The position numbers were made by a program, and so were the translations under genes. The notes under the pieces are model-generated. The model ran no database searches. It was not told the DNA's origin and saw only the letters and a program-made list of their open reading frames with translations. Shown one piece after another: positions 1 through 10,986 of a DNA stretch of 64,000 bases (positions within the stretch are counted from its first letter, which is position 1; every line of letters begins with the position of its first letter). Origin of the DNA: Cyanophora paradoxa (taxonomy: Eukaryota; Glaucocystophyceae; Cyanophorales; Cyanophoraceae); NCBI GenBank assembly GCA_004431415.1, contig QPMI01000150.1, forward strand, positions 124,001-188,000, in the 5' to 3' direction.

Positions 1-181
1 TCCTCATGCTGCCCCCCGAGGTGCGCCGGCTCGGCCCGCCCCGCCCTCCCTTCCCCCCGAGACCGCGCGGGCTGAGGCGGGGGCCGGGGCCCCGGGCGCG
101 CAGGTGATCGAGGCGACGGAGAGCATCAAGACGCACCTCGCGCGCCTCATGGCCGCCATCGCCCGCGCCGACGGCCCCTGA
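1..181 (+). CDS. 3' end of an unidentified gene (last two exons)
   Basis: Two exon pieces read in one frame: 1-20 ends at a GTGCGC donor, and 104-181 follows an acceptor ending GCGCAG and runs to TGA at 179-181. The joined C-terminus is short, helical and rich in Ala, Ile and Arg, with the sequence IEATESIKTHLARLMAAI near the end. The 83-nt intron contains a CTGAG branch-like motif. The rest of the gene lies left of the window, so I cannot assign a family. The frame is supported by clean splice sites and a stop. Confidence 0.5.
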   Translation, partial: PHAAPRGAPARPAPPSLPPETARAEAGAGAPGAQVIEATESIKTHLARLMAAIARADGP

Positions 182-1277
182 CCGCCCCGGCGCCCTCCAC
201 GCCCCCCGGGCTCAGCGGCTGCCTCGCCGGGCGCTGCTGCATTATGGGACGAGTGCCCAAGGGGTATATATCCAGTAGTTTACGATTGTTGTGATTAGTC
301 CCGCAATCGGCGAGTTTCAAACTTCACGTTACTCTAGAGATTTCAACTGCAGTTTCCGCTTCGCTTAGACTTGCATTTGTTTCGTATCTTGGCTTCGTGT
401 GCCCCGCTCCAACGTCCTTGTTGTCTGCTTTGCTCCGAGGCTCCAGTCTCTTGTATTATTCGCAGTACCATTGTCGGTGTGAACGAGGTGCCCGCGGCCG
501 CTACTTGTCGGCTTGACTTGGTAAGCCGCAGTGCTCAGCGGCTCCAGTTTGATATTCGTGGTATCTTTATTTGCTTCAGCAGCTGGCCGCCCTAGTATGC
601 ATCTTTGGCCCAGCTCTCTAGTTAAATTATTGAATATCTGGCCATGGCCAAGGACTTCCAAGTTTTTGGCCTCCGAGCTCGAGCGCTAGCTCGTGTTTTC
701 TATTGTTTAATTTCGCAATGAGCCTGGCCGAGCCTGGCAGTGGCAGCCTATATAGCTTGGCCTGGTGTATCATAGTATGGTTGCTAGCGATTAGCCGGGC
801 ACGTGCATGTGTGTTCTGACGTCTCGCCCTCTCAGAGTGTCTGGGCAGCCTGGAAGAGGCTCGCTCGCAGTCTTATATATATATATATAAAATTAGCTTT
901 CAGTAGCTATAATCATGTGATCATGTGTGATCGTGTGATCATGATAAATGCATATATAGGCTCGTCATGATCATAACCACGTCAACGCCCGCGCCCGGCC
1001 CCTTTTTAAACTTGCATGCACCTCTCCGAGTCGAGCTCCGACTCGATTTCAGTGAGCCGAGCTGCCTCACGACGCCTCCCTCCTAGAGCTCCGACCCTAG
1101 CCACGAGTCCGACGGTCCGCCGAGATCCCGGAGTTCAAGAAGCTTTGAGATCGTCGAATCGGGATTCCGCTCTTCATTCTTTTGATAGAAAACATAAAAC
1201 GGGGCATGCAAAGCTAAAACCGGATCTAGGGTACATTGGAAAGGTAAAGCAATCTGTGCACAGCCGCGCCCCTGCCC
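182..1277. other. Intergenic, AT-richer region with simple repeats
   Basis: This is about 1.1 kb with no reading frame I would defend. It contains a short TA dinucleotide run at about 874-890. At 905-975 there is a cluster of GATCATG-type palindromes (TGATCATG repeated with small changes), then CTTTTTAAA near 1000. It lies between the stop of the unknown gene and the 3' end of the F-box gene, so it probably holds both 3' flanks. Confidence 0.5.
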
Positions 1278-3157
1278 CTACCGGGCGACGAGGAGGGCGT
1301 ACCCGTACTGGGGGTCGAAGGCGGCCTCGCGGGCGGCGGAGAGGGGCGCGCTCGCCGCGGAGAGCGCCTCCACCTCGGGCCAGGCGAGCCGCCGGCAGCG
1401 CACCTCCAGCCGCCGCAGCGCGGGGGCGTACACGTCGAGCCGCGGGGGGTACACCTCGTCCCCGTGCACCCCGAAGAAGGGGTAGAGGAGGCGGAGCTCG
1501 CGAAGGCCGGGGCAGCGGAGGAGGACGGTGAGGCGGACCCCCGAGGAGCGGATCTCCGACTCGACCGAGAGCTGAGGGGGTACACGCGCGTCAGCACGCG
1601 GGGCCCGGCGACGCGACGAAGCGCTGCGGGGAAAGTGGGAAGGGGAAAGCGGGACGGCCGGGCGCAAGCTCAGGACCCCATTCTGATCACTCTGATAGTC
1701 AGACGGCACTTCCTTTTTATTGAGGTATGGTTCATCAGGACAGGCGCGGCCGGCGCGGAACGAGAAGCAAGAAACAAAGAAAGGAAAGAAGGAACGGGGC
1801 GGGGGCAGGCGCACGGAGCGGAGGCGGTCGCAGTTCTCGACGGAGAGGCAGCGGAGGCTGGCGCCCTCGAGGGCCACCTCCTCCAGCCGCCCGCAGTCCT
1901 GCAGCCGCGGGTCGCACAGCGAGCCGCACCTGCGCGCCGCGGAGGCGTCGGCGCCGGCGACGGGGCGCGCGGACTTTGCGGGGGAAGGGGGCGGGGCGCA
2001 CGCCGACATGCGGAGGCGGCGGAGGAGGGGGCACTCGCGCAGGACGAGGGCGAGGGTCGTGTCGCGCGCGTCGCTGGGCGAGAGGTCGATCTCCTGCAGC
2101 GCCGGCATCCTCAGGCAGAGCCCCTCGAAGAAGCCCGCCGACGCCGCCCTGGTGAGAAGCCGGGCCGTCAGCGGCGCGCGGCACGGGCGGAAGAGGGCGG
2201 CGCGCGCTGCGGACCGAGGCCAGTGGCGGGAGTGGGAGACGGCGAGGCGAGTGACGTGGGGCATGGCGGGAAGGCCGGCGACGGCGTGGCCGGAGAGGTG
2301 CAGGGAGCGGAGGGTGAGCGAGGAGAGGGAGACCATCGACTGGAGTCCCGCGCAGAAGGAGCGCAGCCGCTCCGGGATCGCGAACTCGGGGAAGCCGTAG
2401 TGCGGGTCGCTCCCGATCTCGAGCGACGTCACGCTCTCCGCCGCCCGCGTCCCCGCTGCGTCCCGCCCCGCGTCAGGAAGGAACAGAGCCGATGGGGCGG
2501 GCGCAAAGGGCGCACCGAGGACGGAGAAGAGCGGGAGCCAGTCGAGGACGGAGACGGGGTGGTGCTCCAGGGGCGAGCGGTTGCAGCGGATGGCGACCTC
2601 GCGCAGCTCAGGCGTTCCGTTCCACAGCTGACGCAGCTTCTCGAAGTGGTGGCCGTGCAGGCCCTCCGAGAAGCGGAGCTCAAAGGAGTTCGCCTGCGCG
2701 ATCGCGTCGGCCCACGCACGCTCGCGACCGGATTGCGGGAGGCGGACCTTGGAGGCGGCGCGAAGGACATCCGGTGTGACCGAGCTGGTCGCAGGGAGCG
2801 CCTTGCACGGCTGGCAGACGGAAATGTGCCTGATCGCGCCGTCGTGCAGCCGCTGGGACGCGTCGTGCAGGGCGTGCAGATTGAAGCGGGGCGAGAGCTC
2901 GACGTGTCGCCATATCTCGGGCGCGTACCTGGCCAGCGAGCATCAGGCGCCTTGGCCCACGCACGTTCGACGCGATCGGACGGACGCGATCGAACGGTGA
3001 AAAGCGCAGATTTGTGCGAGGCGGAAGTGCTTGTCCTGCGAAAAGTTCGGTGAGCAACAACCGCGGGATCGCGCCATCGCGGCCGGCGGACCTCGCAGGG
3101 AAGGCGGGCGAAGATCAGGTCGGCGACATCGCCCGGCAGATCGACGAGGCCAGGCAT
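1278..3157 (-). CDS. F-box / leucine-rich-repeat protein
   Basis: This is likely a substrate receptor of an SCF (Skp1-cullin-F-box) ubiquitin ligase. The start ATG at 3155-3157 opens a short exon whose first residues, with LPGDVADLIFARLP, are a classic F-box helix that would bind Skp1. Later exons (about 2950 down to 2430) carry YAPEIWRHVELSPRF and a segment with FELRFSEGLHGHHFEKLRQL. From about 2430 down to 1740, and again from about 1580 to 1278, come repeated leucine-rich units (for example SSLTLRSLHLSGHAVAGLP, RLEEVALEGASLRCLSVENC, LRELRLLYPF and LRRLEVRCRRLAWPEVEAL). The stop codon is at 1278-1280. Exons are separated by short introns whose exact edges I did not all fix. The first intron probably runs from just after 3070 to the acceptor before DKHFRLAQ. 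It starts head to head with TMA16, with 128 bp between the start codons. The family call is solid. The substrate is unknown. Confidence 0.75.
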
Positions 3158-3285
3158 CGCCGCTCCTCCCTGCGCCCTCGACTCGCGCCGAACACGCGCG
3201 CAACCGCGCGGGCGCGCGTAACCGCGCGGGCGCGCGGTTGCGAGGGACCCATTTTGCTTTATGACAGTGTACCCAGCACGAAAAG
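3158..3285. promoter_or_regulatory. Short divergent promoter with a duplicated GC-rich motif
   Basis: This 128-bp interval separates the start codons of the F-box gene (-) and TMA16 (+), so it must hold both promoters unless they overlap coding sequence. It contains a 17-bp direct repeat, AACCGCGCGGGCGCGCG, at 3202-3218 and 3220-3236. This is followed by CGCGCGGTT at 3231-3239, the reverse complement of the repeat's first nine bases. No TATA box is visible. Confidence 0.45.
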
Positions 3286-4307
3286 ATGCCGAAGGCGGAC
3301 AAGAAGGCCGAGAAGAAGAAGGAGGAAAAGCCGATACACCCGAAGAGCCGGAAAGCGTGCGCGACGCGGCTCCACTTTGCCCCGACCGCGCAAGCCCATC
3401 GAGATCGCCCGCCGGCGGCCGCCGCGCAGGGATCAGCTCGTACGCGCGAAGCACAGAGAAGATGGGAAGCTTAAGCGCGCAAAGATCCTCAACAAGAAGC
3501 AGGCGGCCCTCGGTAGCTAGCGCTCGCACTGCGCAGCGCCGAGCGCCAGTCCACGCCGCCCCCGCAGTGGAAAAGCTGGAGTGGTTCAAGGAACGCATTC
3601 AGACGAGCAACAAGCTGCAGTACTCGACGCTGGACACCTGCACCATGATCCACGAGTGAGCGCCGCGCGGCCGGTCGTTGCACGGCGCTGAGGCCGGGGG
3701 GCGACGCCGCTGCAGCTTCATCCACCGCTTCGATGCGGATCTGGAGCAACTGCGGGCAGAGAAGTCGAAGCAGACGCGCGTGGACATTCTCGAGGAGCTC
3801 ATGCGGCGGGAGCAAACGCTCTTCACCTCGGGATACCGTGCGCCTCGAAGCTGCCCCCGGCTGCTGCTCTCTCCCGCGCTGTCGCTGCCGCTGACGGGAC
3901 GCGCGCAGCCGCGCCCGACCTCTCCATACACCGCAACGTGAAGCGCCTGAGGTGCGCGGGGCGCCGGCTCGAGCTCTCCGCGCCGCCGCCGCCGAGCGCG
4001 CCGCCGCAGGGAGTGGGACGGGGAGGCGAACACGGCGTGCAACATTGCAATGAAGGAGTACAAAGACCCGGGGCCAGACGCCATCGCGCGGGCGAAGCAG
4101 GCGAGCCCGCCGGCCCCCGCCCCAAGCGTCGACGTTGCTGCCAGTCCGCCCTCTCCTTACAGCTCCGATCCGTGCGTGTACGCGCAGGCCGCGGCAGGAA
4201 TGGAGACGGACGAGCCGGCGGCGGCGGCGGCGGCGGACGGCGCGCAGGCGGCGGCAGCGTTCGCGGTGGAGACGGCGATAGCGGGCGCCGTGGCCGCGCA
4301 CAGTTAG
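3286..4307 (+). CDS. TMA16: TMA16, translation machinery-associated protein 16
   Basis: TMA16 is a small conserved protein of 60S ribosome biogenesis. A full five-exon model reads cleanly: 3286-3356, 3430-3512, 3568-3655, 3716-3837 and 4007-4307. All four introns are GT-AG and the frame continues across every junction. The N-terminus is lysine-rich with KPIHPKSRKA, the family's IHPxSRKA motif. It is followed by a basic helix, VEKLEWFKERI (like the family's KLQWF), a segment with CTMIHEFIHRFDADLEQL, and REWDGEANTACNIAMKEY near the conserved C-terminal end. After this comes a poorly conserved tail of about 70 residues, rich in Ala, Pro and Asp/Glu, that animal and yeast proteins lack. Its stop lies only 65 bp from the convergent DDA1 stop. 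The identification rests on motif order recalled from the family. Confidence 0.9.
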
Positions 4308-4372
4308 CTAGCGCTTCTGTTTAATTTTGACATCCACATGCGCTGCCTAGAGCAGCGGGCGCGAGGGCCGGT

Positions 4373-4740
4373 TCAGGGCTGCCCGAGGCGGCTCCGCTTC
4401 GAAGGGTTCCCCTCGTCGGCGTCCGCCATGTCCTCGTCTGGTCGCCGCGGCCGCTCCAGGTTCACGTCGAACGCCATTTTCTGCGGGCGGGAAGCTTCGC
4501 GTCAGCGCCACGTGCGCGCCTGGCCGCGGGGAGCAGCGCGCGGCGTGCCTGGAACTGCCGGAGCAGCAGGTTCGTCTTCTCGCTGCTGATCACCGCCGGC
4601 TCGGGCTGCCCCGGCTGCTGGCACGGCACGTAGAGCGGCACGGGCTTCGCCCCGCTCCGCGGCTGCAGCGGCTCGGGGCTGGAGCGGACCGAAAGGAACG
4701 CCCCCGTCGACCTCGTGGGGAGGCCCGCTAGGAACGACAT
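4373..4740 (-). CDS. DDA1: DDA1, DET1- and DDB1-associated protein 1
   Basis: DDA1 is a small subunit that stabilises CUL4-DDB1 ubiquitin ligases (with DET1). The ATG is at 4738-4740. The N-terminus has SFLAGLP, matching the family's FLxGLP DDB1-binding start. It is followed by PVPLYVPCQQPGQ and SSEKTNLLLRQFQ, matching the family's YLPTREYP and TEKTNILLR motifs. After QFQ I place a 68-nt intron (4548 to 4481) with a GC donor and AG acceptor. This leads to KMAFDVNLERP, an acidic stretch and SKRSRLGQP, then TGA at 4373-4375. A canonical GT donor about 40 nt downstream is possible. It would change the C-terminal frame and end near 4346. The N-terminal identification does not depend on this choice. 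Confidence 0.85.
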
Positions 4741-5370
4741 CGCTGAGGCGCGTGTGGCGCGCGCGCTCCGCCTCCTACGCGTGCGCTGCGGCCCGAGGCC
4801 AAAGTCAGGGGGAGCTCGGGGGCGGTCGTGGCGCGTGGCCTGCACCTGCAGATGCGAGGCACGTTCTCCGGCACCCGATCTCACGCTCAGATTCGACTTC
4901 GCCGTGGCGATACAGCGCCGAGGGGCGCGCAGGGCCGCGCTGGCTCTGCAGGGTGCGCTTCTGAGCGAAGTGCGCCCCGCCAGCAGTAGACGTGCTCCAG
5001 TGGCAATTGCTCGGTCTGCAAATGCTACGTGTGAAGATAAAAATTGCTGGAGGGAACGCCGCCGTGCGCCACGGCGCCTTACCCGTTCTCCCCTTGCTTG
5101 CGCGATGCGGCGGTTCGCAAGCACGCTCGGGGCACTCTGGGACGAGAACGGCTGTCTGGCGAGGACGCCGCGTGCACGCCGGACTACACGGGCTCGCGCG
5201 GGGTTGCGGACTTGCGCACCAAAGCTGGCGTCCTGATCGGTCGGGGCGGCGCTCTATATAGCTACAGAACGCTCACAGGTTCAAAAAAGGCGCCGTCGAG
5301 TCGCCGATCCGCGCCGATGTCGAAGATCCAGCGTACCCCCCAGTTTTGAACGGCGAGCCGAGATCGGACA
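4741..5370. other. Divergent intergenic region with a TATA-like box
   Basis: This stretch separates the DDA1 start (-) from the coiled-coil gene start (+). A TATATA element at 5255-5260 (context CTCTATATAGC) lies about 110 bp upstream of the ATG at 5371. It is the only core-promoter-like element I see. Reading frames are open here on both strands because of high GC, but none shows family resemblance. Confidence 0.35.
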
Positions 5371-6057
5371 ATGCAGGCGGAGGCGGGGCCCAGCAGCAGC
5401 AGCACGGCGTCGACCATGCGCCGAGCAGTCCACATTTGCGAAGCAGTACTCCAGGAGCTGCAGGAAAAGGCATCCGCCTCGCCGGTTCCAGAGCAGGACC
5501 GGCGACTGGAGGAGGAGTATCAAGCCATGCTACAGATGTGCATGCAGACGAAAGGCTGCCTGGTGGAGGAGGACGCGCGGGCGCGGGGCGATGAGCAGCT
5601 TTGCCGCCACATCGAGCAGCTGGAGGAGAAGCGGCGGCACCTGCGGACGCTCCTGCAGCAGTACGAGAGCGAGGAGAACGCGTGGCATGCAGCAGCAGCG
5701 CAGCTAGAAAACCTGGAGTTTCCCGACCCGCAGCCTTTGTCGGCCGAGGAGGCGTGTGCCAGCCTGACGCCGGAGGAGCGTGCCTTCATCAGCGACAGCG
5801 CCGTGAAGAGGCTCGTGAACGGGGCCTCCCAGACGCAGCTGGCGCTGGAGCTGCAGCTCGATCAGCTGATGATGGCGGCAAAGAACTTCGAGCGGGTCCG
5901 CTGCAAAGCGGACAAGTATCTCGACGCGGCGGCCAAGGCGATCAACGAGCGCGCGTTCGCGCACATGCCGCACATCGACGACCCGCGGGCGATGATCCGG
6001 GGCATGCTCGGCCGCGCCGCCCCGGCCAGCGGCGGCCCCGGCGCCGTTTCAGTTTAG
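5371..6057 (+). CDS. Coiled-coil protein, possibly Dsn1/Mis12-complex-like
   Basis: This is an uninterrupted 228-residue frame from ATG at 5371 to TAG at 6055-6057, with no intron. After a short Ser-rich start it is almost all helix. There is a long coiled coil from about residue 20 to 125 (QDRRLEEEYQAMLQMCM, then HIEQLEEKRRHLRTLLQQYE). A second helical block follows with TPEERAFISDSAVKRL, LELQLDQLMMAAKNFERV and a Gly/Pro-rich end. The pattern of an acidic coiled coil, a tryptophan after EEN and a second helical hairpin vaguely recalls the C-terminal half of kinetochore Dsn1. It would equally fit other coiled-coil scaffold proteins, so I would not transfer a function. A TATA-like box lies about 110 bp upstream. 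Confidence 0.65.
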   Translation: MQAEAGPSSSSTASTMRRAVHICEAVLQELQEKASASPVPEQDRRLEEEYQAMLQMCMQTKGCLVEEDARARGDEQLCRHIEQLEEKRRHLRTLLQQYESEENAWHAAAAQLENLEFPDPQPLSAEEACASLTPEERAFISDSAVKRLVNGASQTQLALELQLDQLMMAAKNFERVRCKADKYLDAAAKAINERAFAHMPHIDDPRAMIRGMLGRAAPASGGPGAVSV

Positions 6058-6525
6058 GCTGGCCCCGCCGTCCCCGCATCTCCTTCCTACCGCCCTCTCC
6101 GCCTCCTTCCGTAACGCCGTCGCGGCGAGACGCGTGTCGTTATCCGCCTTCCCCAGCCCGCAACTCTCCTGCCCGCGCTTCTGCCTTCCATCTCCTTGAA
6201 ACCTGTAGCTGCTCGTTGGATGTTTTCTAGCATAGCTCTCCAACTCGGCATTTGTTGGTGCTCCTTCCTAGCCCTTTTGTCGTAATGATTGTCTCTTGAA
6301 TCGCTTCACTTTCGAATTCGCGAACCTCCCGACTAGCTGCTGGCCACCCAGGTTTGGAGGTGCACGGGGCTCGAGAGAAATGGTGAACGTTTCTGGTATC
6401 GACATGCATGGCTAGTGCAAACTAGAATACATAAATGAGGCCCGCTCTGCTGCGGGCCGGTTCGGGTGATCATGAAATCCTACAAGGCTAGCGCTAAAGA
6501 TCGCTCAGGCGCTGGATCGATGCGC
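6058..6525. other. Convergent intergenic region
   Basis: This lies between the stop of the coiled-coil gene (+) and the stop of the membrane-protein gene (-). It is less GC-rich than the flanks and contains TAGCTA-type words and a short A/T-rich stretch near 6430. I see no gene and no clear polyadenylation signal. Confidence 0.4.
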
Positions 6526-9331
6526 CTAGCGCGGGAGCACGTTGCGCTGGGCCTCGAACGGCGTCTTGAAGTACTTCAGATAGAAGTGGTAGAAGCCCGC
6601 GGCGACCCTGGGGTGGGGCGGGGTACAGGCGCGTCAGGGGGTACGTGGGTCAGGGTCGAGGTCCGGGGGCGCGGACCAGCCGATGCCGAAGAGGACGCAG
6701 AGGACGATGCCGAAGATCGAGGCTGCGGGGGCGGCTCGGGCGGGGGGTACGGGGGAGGGGCAAAGGGGGGTACGCACGTCCGGGGAGGCTCTCGACGCGC
6801 TGGACGAGGCTGGGGACGGGGGTCGGGGCGGGGATGGCGGAGGGGGTGGGGGTGGCCGAGGGGGTCGGGGAGGGCGTCGGGGTGGGCAGCGGCGTGGCGC
6901 CGATGCGGATGAGCGTCGCCGTGGCTGTGAAGGTCGAGTTGACGTTGGTTTCCGGGACCATGCGGCCAAGCAGGCTCTGGTCCCGCAGGATGGCCGGCCG
7001 CCGCGCGCTCGCGGCGCTGCACGCCGGCTTGGCGACCGGGGCGGTGCAGGAGCCCTCCGCGTTCGTGAAGGTCAGCTTCATCGCGTACTGGAAGCGGTCC
7101 TGGAACTGCGGCCGGGGCGGGGGGCGCTCAAACGCAAAGAAGCGGGAAGGGCTCCGGGCCGCGGCGCCGCGGCGGACCTCGGCGCGCATGCAGACGGGGA
7201 GGTGGTCGGCGTTTCGCTCGCGCTCGCCGGCGCGGTCGTCCGCAACGCACTTCACGAGCGATCCCTCGAAGCTCTCCAGCATGCTGCGCGCGCCGGCGGG
7301 CGGGCGCGCGGGTCAGGCCCTGGCGCCGGGTGCAGCGTTCCGTTCCGCGCACCAGGTGTAGTTGACGGCGGAGCCGACGCTGAGGGTGAGCATGACCGAC
7401 GAGGCGGACCCTGCGGCGGGCCCCGCGGTGAAGTTGAGGGTCACGTTGTACTGGTCCGGCGCCTTCGTGCACTCCGCCACCGGCGACGAGAGGTTCGCGT
7501 TCGTCGGGTCCGTCCAGCCGCTGTACCCGACCCCGGGCGCCGCGTAGATCACCTGCAGCAGGCGTGAGTGGTCTCGTTTATGCGCGACGGGCGGCGGCGG
7601 CGCACGTTGCTGCCCTTGGGCGTGACAGGCGTCGTCACCTCAGCGCGCAGCATCGCGGCCGAGGGCGTATCGATGTCGATGGCCCGGAGCGCTGCGGCGG
7701 CGGCGGCGGCACGTGAGTGGGCGGCGATCCGAGCAGGGGAAGTGAGAGAACGGCGGGTCGCGCACTCAGCCAGTACTCGTTGCTGCCCGGGAGCATCGCG
7801 GGGACGACGAAGTCGAACGTGCCGTTGCTCGGCGGCGCCTGCTGGTCCGGGTTGTCGTCGATCGCCGGGCGGCTCGCCGGGTCAAAGTCAAACTGCTTCC
7901 CCTCGCTGATCGTGGCCTGCGGGGCGTAAGCAGCGACCGGAGGGGGCGAGGGGTACGGGTCGGGAGGCGCACGTCGACGGCGAGCTTGTCGATGATGGAG
8001 AGGATGCTGGAGCCGTTGGCGGCGCGGAGGCGCTGGAAGAAGCCGTGCAGGTCGTAGAACCCTGCGCCGCACTCCGTTGGGCTCGGGCGCGCGGGGGCGG
8101 GTGCGGGCGGGGCGGCGGGCGCACGAGCGGAGATGGGGGAGGTCACGATCGGGTAGCCGATGGAGAAGGAAACGGAGCGCTGCTCGCCCGTAGTCCAGAA
8201 CTCGGGGAGGTCAAAGGTCGTCGCGCTGCCCCAGAACTGCCGCGGCGCGTGAGCGCGGCTCGAGCACAGGCCGGGGCCGCGGGCGGATCGGAGCCGGCCG
8301 GCACCTGCTCCAGGATGTGCTTGACGGAAGAGTTGGAGGAGGTGATAGCTAGCTGGCCGTTCAGCACGGGCAGGAAAGTCTGGGCGAAGTTCGACGGGCT
8401 CTGGAACTGCGGCACGCGGCCCGCGAAGATCATGTAGCCGTAGACCTGCAGGGAAAAGCTCAGACGCGGTGCGAGCCGAGGCGAGAGCGGGCGGCGCGCG
8501 GCGCGCCTGTCTCGGGATCACAAGGGTTGAAGTCCCGAATTTAGCCGTGACAACGAGAGTCACGAAACCCCTGCAGAGGCGATAGAGATAAGAGCTTTCT
8601 ATTATTGAAATCCGCGAGGACGAGAAGCAGATGCCGCGCACATTGATTCCGAAGTCATCGACTCCGGGGTCGGAATCCTGGGCGGGGGCAGCGCGCGTTC
8701 GGCCATTGCTGACGATAGGCGGGGCGGATGCAGCGGATGCGCGGAAATTACCATGTGTACGAGCAGGTGGACATAGTGGGGTACATAGACGGCGTGAGGC
8801 GCGAGGAGCACGAAAGCTGCGGCAGCGTCAGGCGAGGGACGTGGCGTGCCGCAGCGACGGCGCACCCCCGAGACGATTGTATTTATGCTCGCAGAGTGTA
8901 CGCCATCATCTTGCACTGACGCCTGCGCAGGCGCCATCTGCTTGAGAAAGCTGGGGAGGCAGGACGGACAAGCGCGAACGCACGGGCTGGAACCAGTGGT
9001 AGGTGCCAATATCGAAGGTCATCCTGTCGCACCTAGTGGCCGCCTGCCACGTGATGGTGCAGTTCTGGCCCACTGCGGGCGCGTCAGACGCTTGGCTGAT
9101 TGAGGGAGGAGCGCATGTGCGTAGAGTTCCTCGAGCATACCGACGCAGACTAGGTTCTGCTTGAAGTCGGTAGATGGGCTGACGATCTGCACCTGCGTCT
9201 TCTCTGCGCGCGGAGCGCGTAAATTCGGGCGCTGCGGAAGGAGGCCCAAGGGACGCACCGAAGCAATTCTGCGCGCTGGCGGCAGCGAGCCAACACGCTA
9301 GCAGGACGAACACTGCGATATGCCTCGCCAT
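6526..9331 (-). CDS. Secreted type I membrane glycoprotein with a Kre9/KNH-like N-terminal domain
   Basis: The ATG at 9329-9331 begins a textbook signal peptide (MARHIAVFVLLACWLAAASAQ). Soon after comes GQNCTITWQAATRCDRMTF, which resembles the opening strand of the Kre9/KNH-type Ser/Thr-rich surface domain. Middle exons give extracellular-looking sequence with many N-glycosylation sequons (for example YNVTLNFT and SAVNYTWC). They also include GRVPQFQSPSNFAQTFLPV (about 8430-8370) and WTTGEQRSVSFSIGYPIV (about 8200-8140). The exon around 6950-6780 carries a Thr/Pro-rich stalk (PTPTPSPTPSATPTPS). The next exon has one membrane helix (SIFGIVLCVLFGIGW, about 6720-6690). A last exon with FYHFYLKYFKTPFEAQRN ends at TAG, 6526-6528. 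The protein would sit in the plasma membrane or secretory membranes with a short cytoplasmic tail. The precise family and function are unknown, and exon edges are approximate. It starts divergently from the arrestin gene. Confidence 0.65.
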
Positions 9332-10007
9332 CTTTCCGAGCGTTCCTGCAAATCGGAGATCGAATGTGAGTTCGCGCGCTGCCCGCGCGAATGGCCCCGC
9401 CAGCGCTGGATATCGGTCGCTCGCCGGACGGTAACACTATCTCGCGGCGAGGTTACATCCTAGATTCGGAGGCGGCTCGCGGGCGGCGCCAAAATCGCTG
9501 AACTTTCGGGCCCGTCGACCCGCGGCCGGACGCCTCAGAAGCGTGCTAGCTAGCTAGCGAAACGCTTAAAGAGATGGCACCTAGCTCGAACGCTTTCCGC
9601 GCCTCCGCCAAGCGGGTACAGCAGCGCAGGACTGGGTTGGTGTACCCAGGTCTGAGCTTGGGGTAAACGAAGTCAAGACGATGTGATAACCTTCCGGATG
9701 TTGGCAGGCTGCCGGGCAAAAGGAGCTCGAGCTAGCGGAAACTCGGACGACGCGACGAAGCTCATTCGGTGCAGGCAGCGTTCCGAAGTTCGCCTTCAGC
9801 GCTCTAGGACGCTGTTGGCCGCCCGCAGCCTAGCCCTTGGCCGCCCGCGCCGTTCTATCAGCATTCGGCGGCACTTTGGCCAATTAATCGCCACTGGTCG
9901 CAGCCAGCCGCGCGCGCTCTCCGGTTGCGCGCCGGCTCACGCTAAAAGCCGCGCATGCGCAGCGGTCCTCGGAGTATTAGAAGACCTGCGCGAGCGACGC
10001 GATTTCG
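9332..10007. other. Divergent intergenic region
   Basis: This 676-bp interval separates the starts of the membrane-protein gene (-) and the arrestin-domain gene (+). It contains GCTAGCTAGCTAGC at about 9543-9558. I find no TATA box and no coding segment with family resemblance, so it presumably holds both promoters. Confidence 0.4.
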
Positions 10008-10955
10008 ATGTTCGCATCGGGGACGGCGGAGATCCGCCTTGAGAAGCCGCCGGGGCGGCCCTTCTTCGGCGGCGAGACGGTCACCGGTTCCATCTGCCTG
10101 AACATGACAGACGCGCGCCCCGCCCCGCCCAATACTAGTGCCAGCCCGCCCTGCAAGTGGCGACGTCCGAACGGCGCCCCTCGCAGCGGGCCCCCGCGCA
10201 GCGCCTTGTCCTCATGTTCACGGGCGTCGAGAAGGTGCGCTGCGCATGCCCGGCCGCCCGCGGCGCCCCGCGAGCGCGCGACTGGAGCCGCCCGCGCCGG
10301 CCCGGCCCGACACTGCCGCGACCAGTGCGAGTGGTGGCGAACGAGAAGCGACAACGGCAAGACTGTCACGGATCACTACTGGTCTGGGTCCCCGCTCGCC
10401 CGTACCCGGGGCCTCGAAACGATGCGACTCTGATTCCCCGGCAGGAACAAGAAGAAATTCCTCGAGAACCAGATGGTCATAGCCGAGTACCCCGCCGGCC
10501 TCGAGCGCGGTGCGCCTATGTACCTCACCGAAACCGAGTTGTACCCCCTAACGCCCCCCTCCCCCCCCTCCTCACCCCCAAGGCGTGCTCAACTACCCCT
10601 TCTCGGTCGTCTTGCCACCGAACGTCCCGTCAACGTACCTCTCTCCCCCTCTCCGCCCCGTTAATCCCCCTTCTTCCTCCCCCTCATCGCGGCCGCACGC
10701 TGTACCCGCACGCGCCTCATCCCAGGACCCACAAAAGCGGCACTCTGTCTTGGAAAGCGGACGTGAAGTACAAGCTGAAGGTCTGCCGCTCCGGATCCCC
10801 ACGCGCCCCGTACCCCTCGTCGGGCATATCGTACCCCAGGCGCTGGTCGAGGTGCAGGGCGCCTTGAAGCCGAATCTGCGCGCCAAGCTCGAGGTCCCCG
10901 TCGTGGAGGCGCGCCCTGTACCCCCATCCCCGAAGCCCGTACCCTCCTCTTGACG

Positions 10956-10986
<31 letters not shown>

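Noticed and set aside
1464-3053. Long plus-strand frame of 529 codons opposite the F-box/LRR gene
   Set aside because: It is Arg/Gly/Glu-rich with no domain and is the antisense shadow of a GC-rich coding strand whose minus-strand product shows F-box and LRR motifs.
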